DNA from: Ascaphus truei
Taxonomy: Eukaryota; Chordata; Amphibia; Anura; Ascaphidae
Direction: 5' to 3'
DNA length: 64,000 nt
Assembly: GCA_036426205.1 (NCBI GenBank)
Contig: CM071570.1
Coordinates: 6,343,301-6,407,300 of the forward strand
A model generated the notes under the pieces. The model saw nothing but the letters and a program-made list of their open reading frames with translations, was not told where the DNA came from and ran no database searches. Shown here piece after piece: positions 42,480 to 54,904 of this stretch. Position 1 is the first letter of the stretch. Each line of letters starts with the position of its first letter. A program made the translations under genes and the position numbers.

Positions 42480-42580
42480 AAGTGACTTGCACAAGGTCAC
42501 AAGGAGTTGCACCAGGTTCCCCTGCATCAAATTCCGTGTCATGGTTACCAGTCAGTGTCCTTCACTGAGCCGCGCTCCAT
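42480..42580 (+). mobile_element. CORE-SINE (MIR-like) fragment
   Basis: CAAGTGACTTGCACAAGGTC followed by ACAAGGAGTTGCACCAGG and an ACTGAGCCGCGCTCC tail follows the order of the conserved MIR/CORE domain. Confidence 0.6.
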
Positions 42581-43105
42581 CAGTTCCAAATGCTCGAGAT
42601 GGTTAGAAGTACAGATATAGCCGGCTTCACCGTCTCCTACCGTACCTTATGGTGGTGGGATATTGTGACATTCTGCATTATACCGGCAAGGTTGTGTTAT
42701 TTGGAGAAGAAATGTCACGCGCTACATCTGTAGCAGACCCCAGTACTGTTTGAGGGCTGGACGCCCATTCTTAAGACTCTTGGACAGAACATGGAGATTA
42801 ACCCCTTTCTTGCCATGGGTCCCTCGGTCAGTAGAGTAGGTGACCTTTGTAGGGTCACCATATTTTTCCCCGGGGAAAAATTTAGCGCAGGCGCGAACGG
42901 CAAGCGCCCCCCCCCCCCCCCCCCCCGCATGCACGGCTGGCCCAAAACCCGGGACATTTAAAATAAGTTGTGACCCGGCTGTTCCAGCTAATCCAGGACG
43001 TCTGGTCACTAACCCTTTGTCCTGTCACGGAGGCTATAACACAGATTTCCCAGGGTGCACAGCTTTGCACACTGTCCCTGTACATTGTGTGCATTACAGA
43101 GTTAC
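42581..43105. other. No gene recognised; 22-C run
   Basis: A C-run at about 42906-42926 lies in a CG-rich patch. The rest is unremarkable. Confidence 0.45.
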
Positions 43106-43109
43106 ACAA

Positions 43110-43505
43110 TAGGAGGTCGAGAAACTCAAGTTCAGCCGGTGTTCATTTTAGACGACAGATACTCATCCTAGAGGAAGGCAAACAGAAAACCCCAGGGACA
43201 CATCATCCAGGGGGAAAATTAATTCCTTCCTGACTAAATATTTGCAATAAGATTCCTCCCCATGTTTACTTATTTGGTATATAGCTGTATACCGTTCCAA
43301 AAAGATGTCCAACCTTTTTTTTTTAACAAATCTATTGTATCTGCCATCACAGTCTCCATGGGTAATGAATTCCACATTTTAACTGCCCTTACTGTAAAGA
43401 ACCCTTTCCTTTGTTGCTGGTGAAATCTCCTTTCCTCCAACCTTAAGGGATGGCCCCGAGTCCTTTGTACTGCCCGTGGGATGAATAGTTCTTTTGAAAG
43501 CTCGT
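43110..43505 (-). mobile_element. CR1-like LINE 3' fragment, copy 2
   Basis: It is closely similar to 19870-20280 (ACAGTCTCCATGGGTAATGA, AAGGGATGGCCCCGAGTCC) and stops abruptly at 43505 next to a tandem array. Confidence 0.85.
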
Positions 43506-43524
43506 ATTGTGTGACTTCTAGGGT

Positions 43525-43785
43525 TCATTACATCAGCAGACACACTCACTAACATTACAAAGCATACACACTCACTAACATTACATCAGCAGACACACTC
43601 ACTAACATTACAAAGCAGACACACTCACTAACATTACAAAGCAGACACACTCACTAACATTACAAAGCAGACACACTCACTAACATTACAGCAGTACACA
43701 CTCACTAACATTACAAAGCAGACACACTCACTAACATTACAAAGCAGACACACTCACTAACATTACAAAGCAGACTTACAACGTT
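43525..43785. repeat. 26-bp minisatellite, about ten copies
   Basis: The unit combines CAGACACACTCACTAAC and ATTACAAAG, with ATTACATC or ATTACAGCAG variants. Confidence 0.9.
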
Positions 43786-44220
43786 TTTTTAAATATATAG
43801 CATCACAAACGTACATGATAGGCGCTCTACAATGCCATCATTTTATATATAACTATTTATCTAGCTCGTCTCACAATGGGACTAAAAGTGCTTAACAAAA
43901 ATAAAAAATAACACAACATTTAAAGCTACAGTATAAAAGAAACCAAAGCACAAGATAAAACTTTAGACCAGGGCTGCAGAACATACGGCCCACCGGGGCA
44001 CCCCGTGCGGCCCGCGACAGACCCCTTCAACCCCCCTTCCCTGGTAGGGAAAGAAGGACGCGCTCAAGTAGGAGCGCGCTCCAGCCGTGTCTGTGCGCGC
44101 TCTCCCCTAACCTCCCTCCTCCAGCACGGGGACGCGCTCTAGCAGTGTAGCGCGACTCGAAACTTCCGGGTCTGCTGCTAGAGCGCGCTTCCCTCACGCT
44201 TCCCTGCCGCCGCCCCACCA
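43786..44220. other. No gene; hAT-type end and CG-rich patch
   Basis: 43975-44030 starts CAGGGCTGCAGAACATACGG, a familiar hAT-type start. A CG-rich stretch follows to 44220 without visible partner ends. Confidence 0.45.
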
Positions 44221-44224
44221 CCAT

Positions 44225-44640
44225 CACCATGTCAGCATGGGGGAGGCTGCTGACATGGGGGGGGGGGGTGCTGACATGGGGGGGGGTGCTTGACATGGAG
44301 GGGGGCTGCTGACATGGGAGGGGGGCTGCTGACAGGAGGGGGCTGCTGACATGGGAGGGGGCTGACATGGGGGGGGGCTGACATGGGAGGGGGGGCGTCT
44401 GACATGGTGGGGGGGCTGACATGGAATGGGGTGGGGGCTGCTGACATGGAATGGGGTGGGGGGTGCTGCTGACATGAGGGGGGCTGCTGACATGGGGGGG
44501 GCTGACATGGAGGGGGGGCTGCTGACATGGGAGGAGGGGCTGCTGGACATGGGTGGGGGGCTTGCTGACCTGGGTGGGGGCTGCTGCATGGGAGGGGGGG
44601 CTGGTTCTGACAGGGAAGGGGGCTGGCTGATGGTTGATTA
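44225..44640. repeat. G-rich minisatellite (GCTGCTGACATGGGAGGGGG)
   Basis: About 20 units of 17-22 bp, each GCTGACATG or GCTGCTGACATG plus a G-run. G-run lengths are irregular. Confidence 0.9.
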
Positions 44641-44644
44641 ATGA

Positions 44645-44970
44645 AATGCCTGAGTAAGCAGACAAGTCTTGAGCCTGTTCTTAAAGGCTTCTCGGACAGC
44701 ACGAGGCAGAGAGTTACCGAGAGCAGGAAGATCGCGGCTAAAACCTGGGACCCCACAGGAAGTCGGGGAGATTTGGGGAACTTTCTCCAATGCAGGGGGG
44801 CGCAACATCACACCAAAAAGAAAAGAGACAAACACAAAATAGTGTAACACGTTCTTCAATGGAAAGGGAGTTGTGTAAACCAAGTATTCAGTATTACTTA
44901 CATATTCCTTAACTATGAAAGGCAGATCCAAATCTGTGGCCCTTCTATGGAGTGATCGGGTAGTCAGCAA
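44645..44970 (-). mobile_element. Repeat fragment shared in inverted form with 49215-49400
   Basis: The minus strand carries CCACAGATTTGGATCTGCCT, TTGAAGAACGTGTTACAC and TTTTTGGTGTGATGTTGC in the same order as the plus strand at 49253-49370. A LINE-like end (LPRAVREAFKNRLKTCL) is adjacent at 44650-44720. Confidence 0.65.
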
Positions 44971-44998
44971 AGCGTGTAGGATAATTAGAGCAGGAATG

Positions 44999-45655
44999 CG
45001 ATAGTGCAGATGTAGTATGTAAAGGGATCTTTATAAATCAATACGGTTCGACGTGCGCAGTGCGTACAAGTACCGCCCCTCAATGGGGCTGGGCCAGTAC
45101 GCACATCCGCGCGCATTTGTCAGCCGAGCTTACGACTTGCGACGGAGGCGTGGCCACGCCCCCTCCGAAGGTTCAGCCAGTGAGGGTGAACCAGCCACGT
45201 GAGGTAATGGCCACCCCCCCCGCAAAAACCCCGACAGGCCCCCCCCCCCCCCGTCGCAATCTCTCACTCTTTCCACAGACCTCAGATTGCAGGGCGCTCG
45301 TGCTACAGTGCTGACTGGGACCACAGCCTTAGCATGTACACTCCTGCTACTCATTCTTTAAAGTGTTTAAAACGCGTATAAACTTCTGGTGTTAAAATGG
45401 ACTCCTGAGGAAGCCTTTCAGGTAAAACACGTTGAATTGGGGAGACAGGGAAGCGTTCTCTCATCGTCTCAACATCCGGGATGTCCACCACATCCGGGAC
45501 ACAAAGTGGTCATGTAAAACGCGAATGCACGGAGGAGTGCGATAGCCGTGAGACAAACGACTGAGAACTCCAGAAGTGTATACGCTTTAAAGAATGAGTA
45601 GCGCGAGTGAACATTTCTATTGATTCATAAAGATCCCATTACATCTGCACTATAG
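44999..45655. mobile_element. Palindromic element with a 285-bp insertion in its left arm
   Basis: The outer arms are ATAGTGCAGATGTA...GGATCTTTATAAATCAATA at 44999-45046 and its complement at 45618-45654. The inner arms are CTACTCATTCTTTAAAG...AACTTCTGG at 45347-45388 and its complement at 45571-45601. In the right arm the two blocks are adjacent; in the left they are split by about 285 bp of CG-rich DNA. The centre has CTGAGGAAGCC...AAAACACG, a hammerhead-like core. Confidence 0.65.
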
Positions 45656-48600
45656 TATGGTATTGTAGGTCTTTATTTATATAACACCTGTAATGTACAT
45701 AGCGCTTCACAATAGCAATAGACGCGACAATCAGATAAATAACAAATAGTACAAATAACAGGTCATGGGAATAAGTGCTTCAGACAAAAGTAAAATTTAA
45801 GAAGACGAGAACCTGCTCTGAAGAGCTTACAATCTAATTGGTAGGTAGGAAGAACGTACAGAGACAGTAGGAGGGCATTCGGGTAAGTACGTCTGCAGGG
45901 GGCCAAGCTTTATGTAATGTGTATAGTATTAGCCACGGAGCTACTCATATGCTTCTTTAAGCAAGTGTGTCTTAAGGTGGGTCTTAAAAGGTGGATAGAG
46001 AGAGTGATAGTCGGGTATTGAGGGGAAGGGCATTCCAGGGGTGTGGGGCAGTCAGTGAGAAAGGTTTACGGCAGCAGAGGGCTTTAGATACAAATGGGGT
46101 AGAGAGAAGACATCCTTGAGAAGAACGCAAGAGTTGGGATGATGCATAGCGAGAAATTAGGGCTGAGATGTAAGGAGGGGCAGAAGAGTGTAAAGCTTTA
46201 AAAGTGAGGAGAATTGAGTGGGAGACGCGGGATTTGATGGGAAGCCAGGAGAGGGATTTCAGCAGGAGAGACACAGACAGATTTAGGAAAGAGTAGAGTG
46301 ATTCTGGCAGCAGCATTTGGGATAGATTGTAGGGGAGACAGGTGAGAGGCAGGAGGGCCGGACAGCAGGAGGTTACAGTAACCGAGACGGGGGAGAATGA
46401 GGGCCTGAGTCAGAGTTTTAGCAGTCGAGCAACAGAGGAAAGGGGGTATCTTTGTAATATTGGAGTAAAAAGTGACAGGTTTTAGATACGTTTTGACTGT
46501 GAGAGGAGAATGTGAGAGAGGAGTCGAGTGTGACCCCTAGGCAGCGTGCTTGGGCTACTGGGTGGATGACAGTACTTCCAACAGTAATGTGGAAGGATGT
46601 AGTCGGGCCAGGTTTGGCAGGAAGTATGAGGAGCTCTGTTTTTTGTTTAAAATCGGTTGAGGGACGTCCAGGATGATATAGCAGAGAGACATTCAGAAAC
46701 TTTGGTCTGTACAGCAGGTGTAAGGTCAGGGGTTGAAAAGTAAATTTCTGTGTCGTCAGCATAGAGGTGATATTTAAACCCAAGAGATGTGATTAGGTTA
46801 CCTGGCAAAAGTGTGTACAGAGGAAAAAAAAAAAAAAGAGAACAGGTCCCAGAACAGAGCCCTGGGGTACCCCCTCAGAGAGATCGATAGAGAAAGACGA
46901 GGAGATGTTAGCAGAAGAGACTCTGAAAGTACGATGGGAGGTAAGAGAAGATCTAGGATAGAGCTTTGTTACGAATACCAAGAGTATGGAGAATGTGAAG
47001 GAGAAGAGGGTGGCCCACGGTGTCAAATGCTGCAGAGAGGTCAAGTAATATGAGCAGAGTGTAATGACCTCTGTCTTTGGCAGCATGGAGGTCATTAGTT
47101 ATTTTAGTGAGGGCTGTTTCAGTGGAGTGAGCAGTGTGGAAGCCAGGTTGTAGAGGGTCTAGGAGAGACTAGGTGTTGAGAAAGTGGAGCAAGCGAGAGA
47201 ATACAAGACGTTCAAGGAGTTTAGAGGCAAAAGGCAGGAGGGAGACAGGTCGATAGTTAGAAAGACATGTAGGGTCAATCTTGCTGTTTTGAGTAATGGT
47301 ATAACTGTTGGATGTTTGAAGGAGGATGGAAAGGTTCCAGAGCAGAGGGAGGAGTTAAAAATGTGTGTGAACATAGGGATTATAGTAGGACCAAGAGGTT
47401 TTAGGAGATGGGAGGGAATGGGGTCAAGAGGGCAAGTGGTAGAGGGAGAAGAGGCGATCAACAGCGACAAATCCTCCTCTGAGACAGCGAAAGAGTCAAG
47501 GAAGGCAGGAGGAGAGTAAGGAAGCGTGTATGATGGGAGGAGGAAACAGAGGGGATGTTCTGACGTATGGATTCCACCTTTTCCTTAAAATAGTCACAAA
47601 GTCCTGAGGTGAGATGGAGGAAGATGAGGCAGCTGAGGGCGGTCTAAATAGAGAGTCAAAGACAGAGAAGAGTTGGCATGGGTTAGACTTGTGTGTTGAT
47701 TAGTGAAGAAAAATAGGTTTGTTTAGCCTGAGAGAGGGCAGAGTTGAAACAGGATAGCATACATTTGTAGTGAAGGAAGTCTGCGAGAGTGTGAGATTTC
47801 TTCCAGAGGAACAAGTGGAGGAATGCAGCATGCACGTGTGGGAATTTAGCCAGGGTCTGGGGTTAGGAGGGGCGAGGATGGCAGAGAGGAAAAATCGGGG
47901 CATGTAGCAGTGAGGAGATAAGGCAGAGTTGTAGTTCCTGACCATGTTGTCAGGGTCTGTAGCAGTACTGAGAGAAGAGGGAGGAGCATAAAGTGGAATC
48001 AAAAGCTGGTAGGTTAATAGAGTGCTGGTTTTTGCAGAAACGAGGGGTAGGTGGAGATGGAGAAGGGGAGAAGCGAGTTTTTAGTGCAGACCAGGTCTAG
48101 GTAGTGGTCATCCTTGTGGGTGCTGGCTGCAGTCCACTGTTGAAGGCAAAAAGAAGAGGTTAGAGAGAGAATGCGGGAAACCCAAGGGAGAGAGGGGTCA
48201 ATGTGGTAGTTGAAGTCCCCAAGAAGAAGAACAGGGGAGTCTAAGGAGAGAAAGAAAGAGCCAGGATTCAAAGTGATAGAGAAAGGCAGAGGGGGGGGGG
48301 GGGGGGAGCTTAGAGGTAGATGGGCGATAGATGACCACAACGTAGACAGGGAGGGGGTTGAAGATCTGGACAGTGAGCCTCAAAGGAGGGAAAAGCAAGA
48401 GGGGGGTATAGGAAGGGTTCGCAGAGAATAGAAAGGCAGAGAGGGGAGAGAAGAAGCCCAACGCCTCCACCCCTGCCATCAGGCGTGTAGGAGAAAGAAA
48501 GGCCACCTTAAGAGACGGCAGCTTCCAGAGCAGAGTCAGTCTGAGTGAGCCAGGTCTCAGTTATAGCAAATAGGAGCAGAGAGTGAGAAAGAAGTCATGC

Positions 48601-49210
48601 ACAGAGAGGAACTTGTTAGAAAGGGAGCGAGCATTCCAAAGGGCACAGGAGAAAGGGAGAGAGGTGGAAGGGGAGTGGTATGAGGGTTGACACCAGAAGG
48701 AGTAGAAGTTGCATTTGGCAGGCGAGAACGAGAGTAAGTAGGAAAAAAAAAATCAGGGACCAGGATTGGGAGAGATATCCCAAGAAGCAAGGAGGAGAAG
48801 CATGGATAGAAATAGAATGTGTGAGGATTTGTAGGGGTGTGTTTTAGTGCAGGGGGTATAGCTGTATAGTGTCAGGGGGCGCAGGTAAGAAAGGAGTTCA
48901 TGTGAACTGAAGTGGTGAAGGAAGGAGAGATGGAGATATATGAATAGTTAGAGACATAATGAGGTTGGTAGAAAGAAGTGCATAATTTTAAAAGAAGTGA
49001 GGCCATAGCAAATATAAATAGTAAAGGTGGCATGGTAGCAATAGTCAAGTGCTGAGATGTGCAGTCTTGGTTAGATAATACCCTCTTTTCAGTGTACAAT
49101 TCAGGAATCGGCCAATAGGGGTTGTCCACTTGGTCACTCATTTTGAACTCCCTTTTAAACCCCAGACTGCATGCTACTTTAAACATGGGCTGTCACATTC
49201 CTTGTCTACG
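45656..49210 (-). mobile_element. L2-type LINE, copy 2, nearly full length
   Basis: The 3' tail is at 45660 (TATTTATATAACACCTGTAA on plus). The RT part runs over 46418-47470 in several frames and includes [14 protein letters not shown] and, at 46755, [12 protein letters not shown]. The C-terminal part is at 45984-46316. The endonuclease lies at 48014-48506 and includes [12 protein letters not shown]. The 5' part extends to about 49210. Several frameshifts mean it cannot move by itself. Confidence 0.9.
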
Positions 49211-49214
49211 TGTC

Positions 49215-49725
49215 CTACAAGCTTTGCTGATTACCCCATCACTCCCATAGAAATTGCCACAGATTTGGATCTGCCTCTTATAATGAAAGAATATGCGAGT
49301 ATTCTTCCCATTGAAGAACGTGTTACACAATTTTGCGTTTTTCGCTCTTCTTTTTGGTATGATACTGCACTCCTCTACCTTGGAGAAAGTTGAAAATTGG
49401 AAGAACTCAAGAAACGGTTCTATAAAGGGTTAGAGCAGCTGTATCGGTCGGTGTATTATATATTTTCACACATTCACTTTGGCATTGATTTTATTTATCC
49501 ATTATTTCCAATCGTCCATTGTCACCATTAACAAAATGCACTGATCAGTGAATTTGTGGAAAATACAAGTAAATTATTAAGATTAGTGCACTTTATGACT
49601 TGGTCACCAACACCGGGTATATTATTAGTTGCACTTATATTGTATGAAGATGAGCACTGATTTGCATGCTGCATTTCCTTTAAGGAGTCTGGGAACTGTT
49701 AGGAGTCCTTCCTCTGCAGATCTAA
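49215..49725. other. Repeat fragment and unassigned sequence
   Basis: 49215-49400 is the plus-strand partner of 44770-44960 (see there). 49400-49725 is AT-rich and unassigned. Confidence 0.5.
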
Positions 49726-50074
49726 GGCTACGGCCCTGCTGCCTGCGCTGCACGCGCGCCTGCAAGGCTGGCGACGCGTGCAGCCGAATTCCCCGGTCTG
49801 CAGTGAGCAGCAGGGGAAAGACAGGGAGGGGGGGAGAGGGGGCGTGGCCATGACGTCACCAGGCTGGTTCGCCCTCATTGGCTGAAACGCCGGGGGGCGT
49901 GGCCTAGCGCTCCATCGCGAGTCCTGATCTCAATTTTCAATTGGAGAGCAGGAGAAACGGTCGGCGCAGCGCGGCGGCCCCCCCTCGCAGCGGGCCCGGC
50001 CCCTTTGTGGGGCGGCTCTTGTCCCTGCAGCGTCCGCCACAGTGGGCGCTGCAGTAGCCAGCGGGGACCTGGCC
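49726..50074. mobile_element. Possible Harbinger-like MITE, CpG-rich
   Basis: The ends GGCTACGGCCCTGCTG and the complement of CAGCGGGGACCTGGCC are partly inverted. The flanks are TAA on the left and TTA on the right. The inside is CpG-rich with a CCAAT-like ATTGGCTGA near 49877. A CpG island promoter is an alternative reading. Confidence 0.4.
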
Positions 50075-50669
50075 TTACTGAGCGATTGTGAGAATAGGGA
50101 ACCGGGAGCACTTCCAGGGAGCTGGGGCACAGATTAGGTAGGACTTTGATAATAAACTATATGAAGAGTTTAATCTGGTAACGATTGGCTTGTTTACATT
50201 CAGAGGGTCCCCGGTGTATATTTGTGAGGTCGCGTTGGATGAAGTTCCCGTGTAATGAGATTAAATGCCAATCTCTCCTGCTGCTGCTTGTCTTGTAACA
50301 GCAAGAACCGGTTTTCTCCGCGCTGGAGGGACAGGCTGGGGCACTTAATGGTGCTCAGCAGGCAGCAGTAATGAAGCTGCTTACAGTGAAAAAGATTTGT
50401 TTAGATTTGATTTATTTCACATACTGATTTACCCTGTGCATTTTCCTGCTATTCTCCCAAGCAATGCGTTGCAGACCCCCTGCAGCAAAAGGGTTAATTA
50501 AGCTGGAGCCAACGTCTCTTTTAAGCTTCTACAATCATTAATTTAAATTCTAATATTTTATGACAAAGGGACTGTCCCCTTAAAAATATTCACTCTTAAA
50601 TTTGCAAGTAATTGATATTACACTACGGCAGTAATTCCCAACACAGCCCGCGTGGGGACTGCGCACTTA
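50075..50669. other. No gene recognised
   Basis: Non-coding sequence of average composition. Confidence 0.45.
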
Positions 50670-50981
50670 GGCCGTGGTTATACCCAAAAACGCGTGGGGC
50701 GCCAAAACAACTAACTTACTTTCAATTGAAGTGCTCATACAGCAAGAGACTGTCGCGGAGCGCCGTACTGCAGTGCGTACGGCTGGGGAAGAGATTCTGA
50801 ACAAAAAAATTGCGTCACATGAGCGGCTCAGCCAATCCGCTCACGGCCACGCCTCCACCACAGCTCTGCGATTCCTTTGCTCTCCCTGCCCGGTATAAAC
50901 CAAGATGCTGCTCGGCGGCAGTGCTGGGCGAGGTCACAGAACAGCGTTGCCGCCTTGCAGCTTCTTGGCATAATCTCAGCC
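50670..50981. mobile_element. Harbinger-like MITE, 312 bp
   Basis: Starts GGCCGTGGTTAT, ends ATAATCTCAGCC (partly inverted), flanked by TTA at 50667-50669 and 50982-50984. The inside carries the CACATGAGCGG and CGCTCACGGCCACGCC motifs common to this group in the window. Confidence 0.6.
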
Positions 50982-51005
50982 TTAGTAAGACCCCAAACGA
51001 TGCCT

Positions 51006-51122
51006 TAGAGAGGGTGGTATAGCGGTCACTGACAGCGGGAGCTTCCACATGCTTTGCATCCACCGCAGAAATGCATTGTGGGGCGTGACTTTGGAAGCTC
51101 CCGCAGCGATTGACAGCTACAG
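51006..51122. repeat. Short inverted repeat
   Basis: GCGGGAGCTTCCA and its complement TGGAAGCTCCCGC face each other over about 40 bp. Family unknown. Confidence 0.6.
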
Positions 51123-52100
51123 TATACGACCCATGATATCTGCACACACGGAGGAGCAGTTTGGGGACTAAAGCACGAGCTCAGGGCACTAAACTGCCTG
51201 GGATCAGTCACACAGTAATGTTAGTCATAGTCTGATGAATACGCAATAGCGGTTCACAGAAAAAATATTCTCCAGCAGGGGGAGCACAGGTCTGGGAACC
51301 GCTGATCTAAGGCACTTCTTCTATACATGTGTAACGCCTGTTCGTGTCTGGTCTGACCCACCCAATCTTACATTGGCCCCTGTGGTCTATCCAGCCCCGT
51401 TACATGTCGGTGTATGGTGGTGAACCTGTAGGCAACAGGACTCCTGAGTCTCCCGCATGATGGTATTCGGGGATGTCAAGCCATACAGGTATCTGAGGTA
51501 GTGGGTGACGAGTCCTACTTACATCACGTGCAGCGCCTCCACCTCATCAGGATCTATGCGTATGCAGGTAGATGGTCCTGATGAGGAACTCCTTCTTGGT
51601 GGTGAGGGCCCCAGGAGAGTAATTGCAAACTCACACCATGGGGTTCTCGTTAAACAAGCCTTATTTATTGTGCGTGGTGATAAGGGCCAGCTGCCCCTCA
51701 CAGTCCTTGTCTCAGCCGCACATTCTTCCGCAATTCCCTTTAAAAGGTATGCCCTCCCAATGGAGTGGGATTCCCTCTCCCGCAGGGAGATCACCCTTGT
51801 GCCAGGTCCCTGGACACAGTTGGCCTTCTCTGGCTTGATATAAATTGATGCCACTAGTTACTGCACTAGTGGGCACCTTTAACTTGCTGCTTCACCTTGC
51901 ACCATCAACTCGCAGCAACCACACGCACTAACTTTAGGCATTGCCTTATATACCTCAAGAAGCAGGCACATCTCTGATGTCACTAAATAGGGACTCAGAG
52001 CATGCAGCCACTCCCACCCATACATAGGGCACCTCACCAGGGTGTCAGGGCAAACCTCCATGATTACTGCTGGCATTCCTGTAACTTACCAGGTTTTATT
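51123..52100. other. LTR-like sequence, no coding region
   Basis: From 51332 (TGTAACGCCTGTTCGTG) the sequence has the composition of an amphibian LTR, with TTTATTG and GTCCCTGG motifs. I cannot define its right end or target duplication. Confidence 0.3.
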
Positions 52101-52479
52101 GCCAGCAGGAGAGATGACTGTAGACATTGTTATGCATGGCTACACATGGAATATTTATAGTTGGGAATGTTTTGAAGGATTGAACTTCATTAATAGATTA
52201 ATTGGGTTAAGAATATTATTTGGGGCAAGTATGATCAGATAAACCCAATTATCTGATTCTATTTTTAGGTTAATAGAATATTATAGGCTGTGATATTCAT
52301 TATGGAAACGGCAACTATCCAGGCCTTCTCATTTGCTAATCACATGCACATGTTCCTGCTCAGGCAGCTGGGTGGGGAGATAAGCTTCAAAAAAATCAGC
52401 AAGAGAAGAAAATGAGAACAGTAAGAGTAAGAGGTTATCCAGGGCAGTGTTCCAAATAAGAAGCCAGTCCTGTGCTAAG
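52101..52479. other. No gene recognised
   Basis: AT-rich non-coding sequence. Confidence 0.45.
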
Positions 52480-52670
52480 GGAGCTCAACCCCAGTCCTCA
52501 AACTCCCCAACAGGTCAGGTTTCCAGCATATCAATGCTTCAGCAAAGGGGGCTCAATCGGTCCCAGCTTCAGCACAGGTTGCTCAATCTTCGAACGAGCC
52601 TTGGATGGAGCCACCTGTGCTGAAGCTGGGATATCCCGAAAACCTGTCCTGTTGGGAGGGGATCTTGGAG
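52480..52670. mobile_element. hAT-like MITE, worn copy
   Basis: CTCAACCCCAGTCCTCAAAC, CAGCTTCAGCACAGGTTGCT and GGAGCCACCTGTGCTGAAGC match the family at 8095. The right end is decayed. Confidence 0.7.
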
Positions 52671-53300
52671 GTTCAGATCCCCGTGTCGGATTCATGGTAT
52701 CGGATCTCCCTTTTACCTGGAAACGTGCATGTACCTGCAAAGTTACACAAGGACGTGGTAAAGAAGCCTCCTCCCTCCCGCCCCGTCTCTTCTTTTTACA
52801 GGATTCGCACCATGGGGCGTTGTCTCCGGAGCCGATCATTGCTATTTTCAGCCCGGGACCACCTGGTTCCGCAGGTACTTACCCTTCTAGTGGATGGAAT
52901 CAGTGTTAAATCTAGATGGGGCAAAGCTGAAATATCATTGGGAGTGGGGTGAGCTGATGTTGCAGCTTCCTATTGGACGACACCCGTGGCCATCTTGGCA
53001 TACCCAAGAATAGCCAGCAAGCCTCTTAGAACGGGGTGAGTCCACGGAGTTAAAACTAGCGCGTGTCAGCTCCGAAGAACTGCATCAATAGGAAAAGGGG
53101 GGGGGGGGGGGGGGGGAAAGGAATGCTGCGTTAATACAGTATTAGAAGTCACAATACATAGGTATACAGATGTAGCCAGCCTTATGTTACGTACCGACAG
53201 TGCAGACTGTCACGAGTTTCCATAGGAAGCAATGGCAACGATAAACAGAGACTATCACAGAATTATCCCACTGCACCAAACTGGAGCAAAAACTCTGGCT

Positions 53301-53343
<43 letters not shown>

Positions 53344-53510
53344 CTAGCACGGACTTTGTATATTGATGTAGAGACTGACACTCAATATAAGTGTTTAGAC
53401 TCATAGAAATACAATAGACATAAAATTAGACAGGAACTTTCATGAATCCATATCCACATGTATGTAATGACAATTTAAGGGGGGGGGGGGGGCAAAAAAT
53501 AAAGGACCAA
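52671..53510. other. No gene; G-runs and (TA)n
   Basis: G-runs at about 53097-53116 and 53479-53492, and (TA)n at 53305-53341. No exon recognised. Confidence 0.55.
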
Positions 53511-53514
53511 GCGG

Positions 53515-54050
53515 TCAGTCAGCCAGACTGCCGCAGGTATGATCCAACCGCACACCCCCCTTAATAACCATACCTCCCCATATAGGCTCCAAGGTAAAAA
53601 TATAAGGGCTATTGCCCATTACCTGACCACGGGGGTACTTTGAAGTCCAAAGATCATCTGTAGGTAAGTTCCACTGGCGTGCAATCCTGGTAGAGTATAT
53701 AACAAAATGGATGAGAGCAAAGGAGCACTGCTGGTAAGAGAATCCACAAGAAAAATTCTTATAGAAAAAATAAAGGGCACAACTCCGTGAATAAAACTGA
53801 GGGTAGTTTATTCCATGAATACACAGGGACAGAAACACAGCCCACGCACCAACGCGTTTCGTCCCGTGGGACTTTATCAAGGTGTAACATGTATACTAAC
53901 CTTATAACATTTATAAGCCCCATTTCGCGCCAAAAAGTCCGTGAAGACACACTGCGCATGCGCGCCAGTGACGCGTCGCAACACCGACGCCAGCTCATAA
54001 ACCACCAAACAACTGAATCCCTGAGGTGACGTCACTCGTGTGCGCCCGCT
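53515..54050 (-). mobile_element. Penelope-like or similar retroelement end with hammerhead-like core
   Basis: On the minus strand, CTTGATAAAGTCCCACGGGAC then GAAACGCGTTGG (53882-53849) is followed by GGAATAAACTACC and TTATTTTTTC. The stem GTCC/GGAC is perfect. The same order of parts is seen at 38604-38690 on the plus strand. Confidence 0.5.
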
Positions 54051-54720
54051 TCCAGCCTGGAACGCATGGCACTGCTACTCCCACCGGTCTAGGGGCGGAG
54101 GGAAGCTAAAAGTATTTTTTCATCAACAACTTTATTAGTACTCAAGAAAACGGACAAACTAACATACCTATCCGAAAATCAATATAATACACAAAAAGAA
54201 CTTAAGCTAAACATATGACGAAATAAAAACACAAACAATTGAAAAAAACTGACTTGATAAATCAAGAATACATCATAATGCAAGAAAATGTTAAAAAATG
54301 TTTTTAAAAAAATCACAAAACCCAGAACTGACTGTAGTAAATCACATACTTAAAAAAACATAATGTTCATTATATGAAATATTTATATACACATATTAAA
54401 TACACATTAATTTAAGTAACAATTGAGCTCAAACCCCATAACGAGAGCAGGTTCCGCTTCCGCCAAACGTCGAGAAGCGACGTCATAGAACGCTGGGATC
54501 TCGAGGTGCACCAAGAGGACCGCGTGGTTGGCGATTGAGATATATCTCATATACGCTCAATTTACTGCTATTTTTGTGAGTGGGCATTTGTCCGAGTTCA
54601 TGTCCCATAAATAGATAATTTTTTTACGATAATACACTAGGTGTGTCTGTGTCTGTAACACAGATACCCAACAAGCTCTAAGGAACCCCAAAAATTACTA
54701 TAAATATTATATATAAATAT
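54051..54720. other. No gene; AT-rich
   Basis: A-rich sequence with many AAAAAAC runs. No element ends seen. Confidence 0.45.
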
Positions 54721-54724
54721 AAAA

Positions 54725-54892
54725 TTGTATGTCTATTTATATAACGCCATTAATGTACAAAGCGCGTCAAAATAGTAATACACGTGACAATCATACAAAT
54801 ACAGATAAGGGGTCATGGGAATAAGTGCTTCAGACATAAACGTAACATTTAGGAAGAGGAGTCCCTGCTCCGAGGAGCTTACAATCTAATAT
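54725..54892 (-). mobile_element. L2-type LINE 3' tail
   Basis: ATTTATATAACGCCATTAATG to GAGGAGCTTACAATCTAAT is the same 3' tail as at 19775 and 45655, without coding sequence. Confidence 0.8.
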
Positions 54893-54904
54893 CTATATAT
54901 ATAT

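Noticed and set aside
49720..50130. CpG-rich stretch as MOCS1 promoter and exon 1
   Set aside because: No convincing presequence with a phase-0 donor was found, and partial inverted ends suggest a MITE. Left open, not called.
53759..53998. 79-codon minus frame with basic N-terminus as MOCS1 exon 1
   Set aside because: It lies within the retroelement end that carries the hammerhead-like core; no link to the MOCS1 N-terminus.
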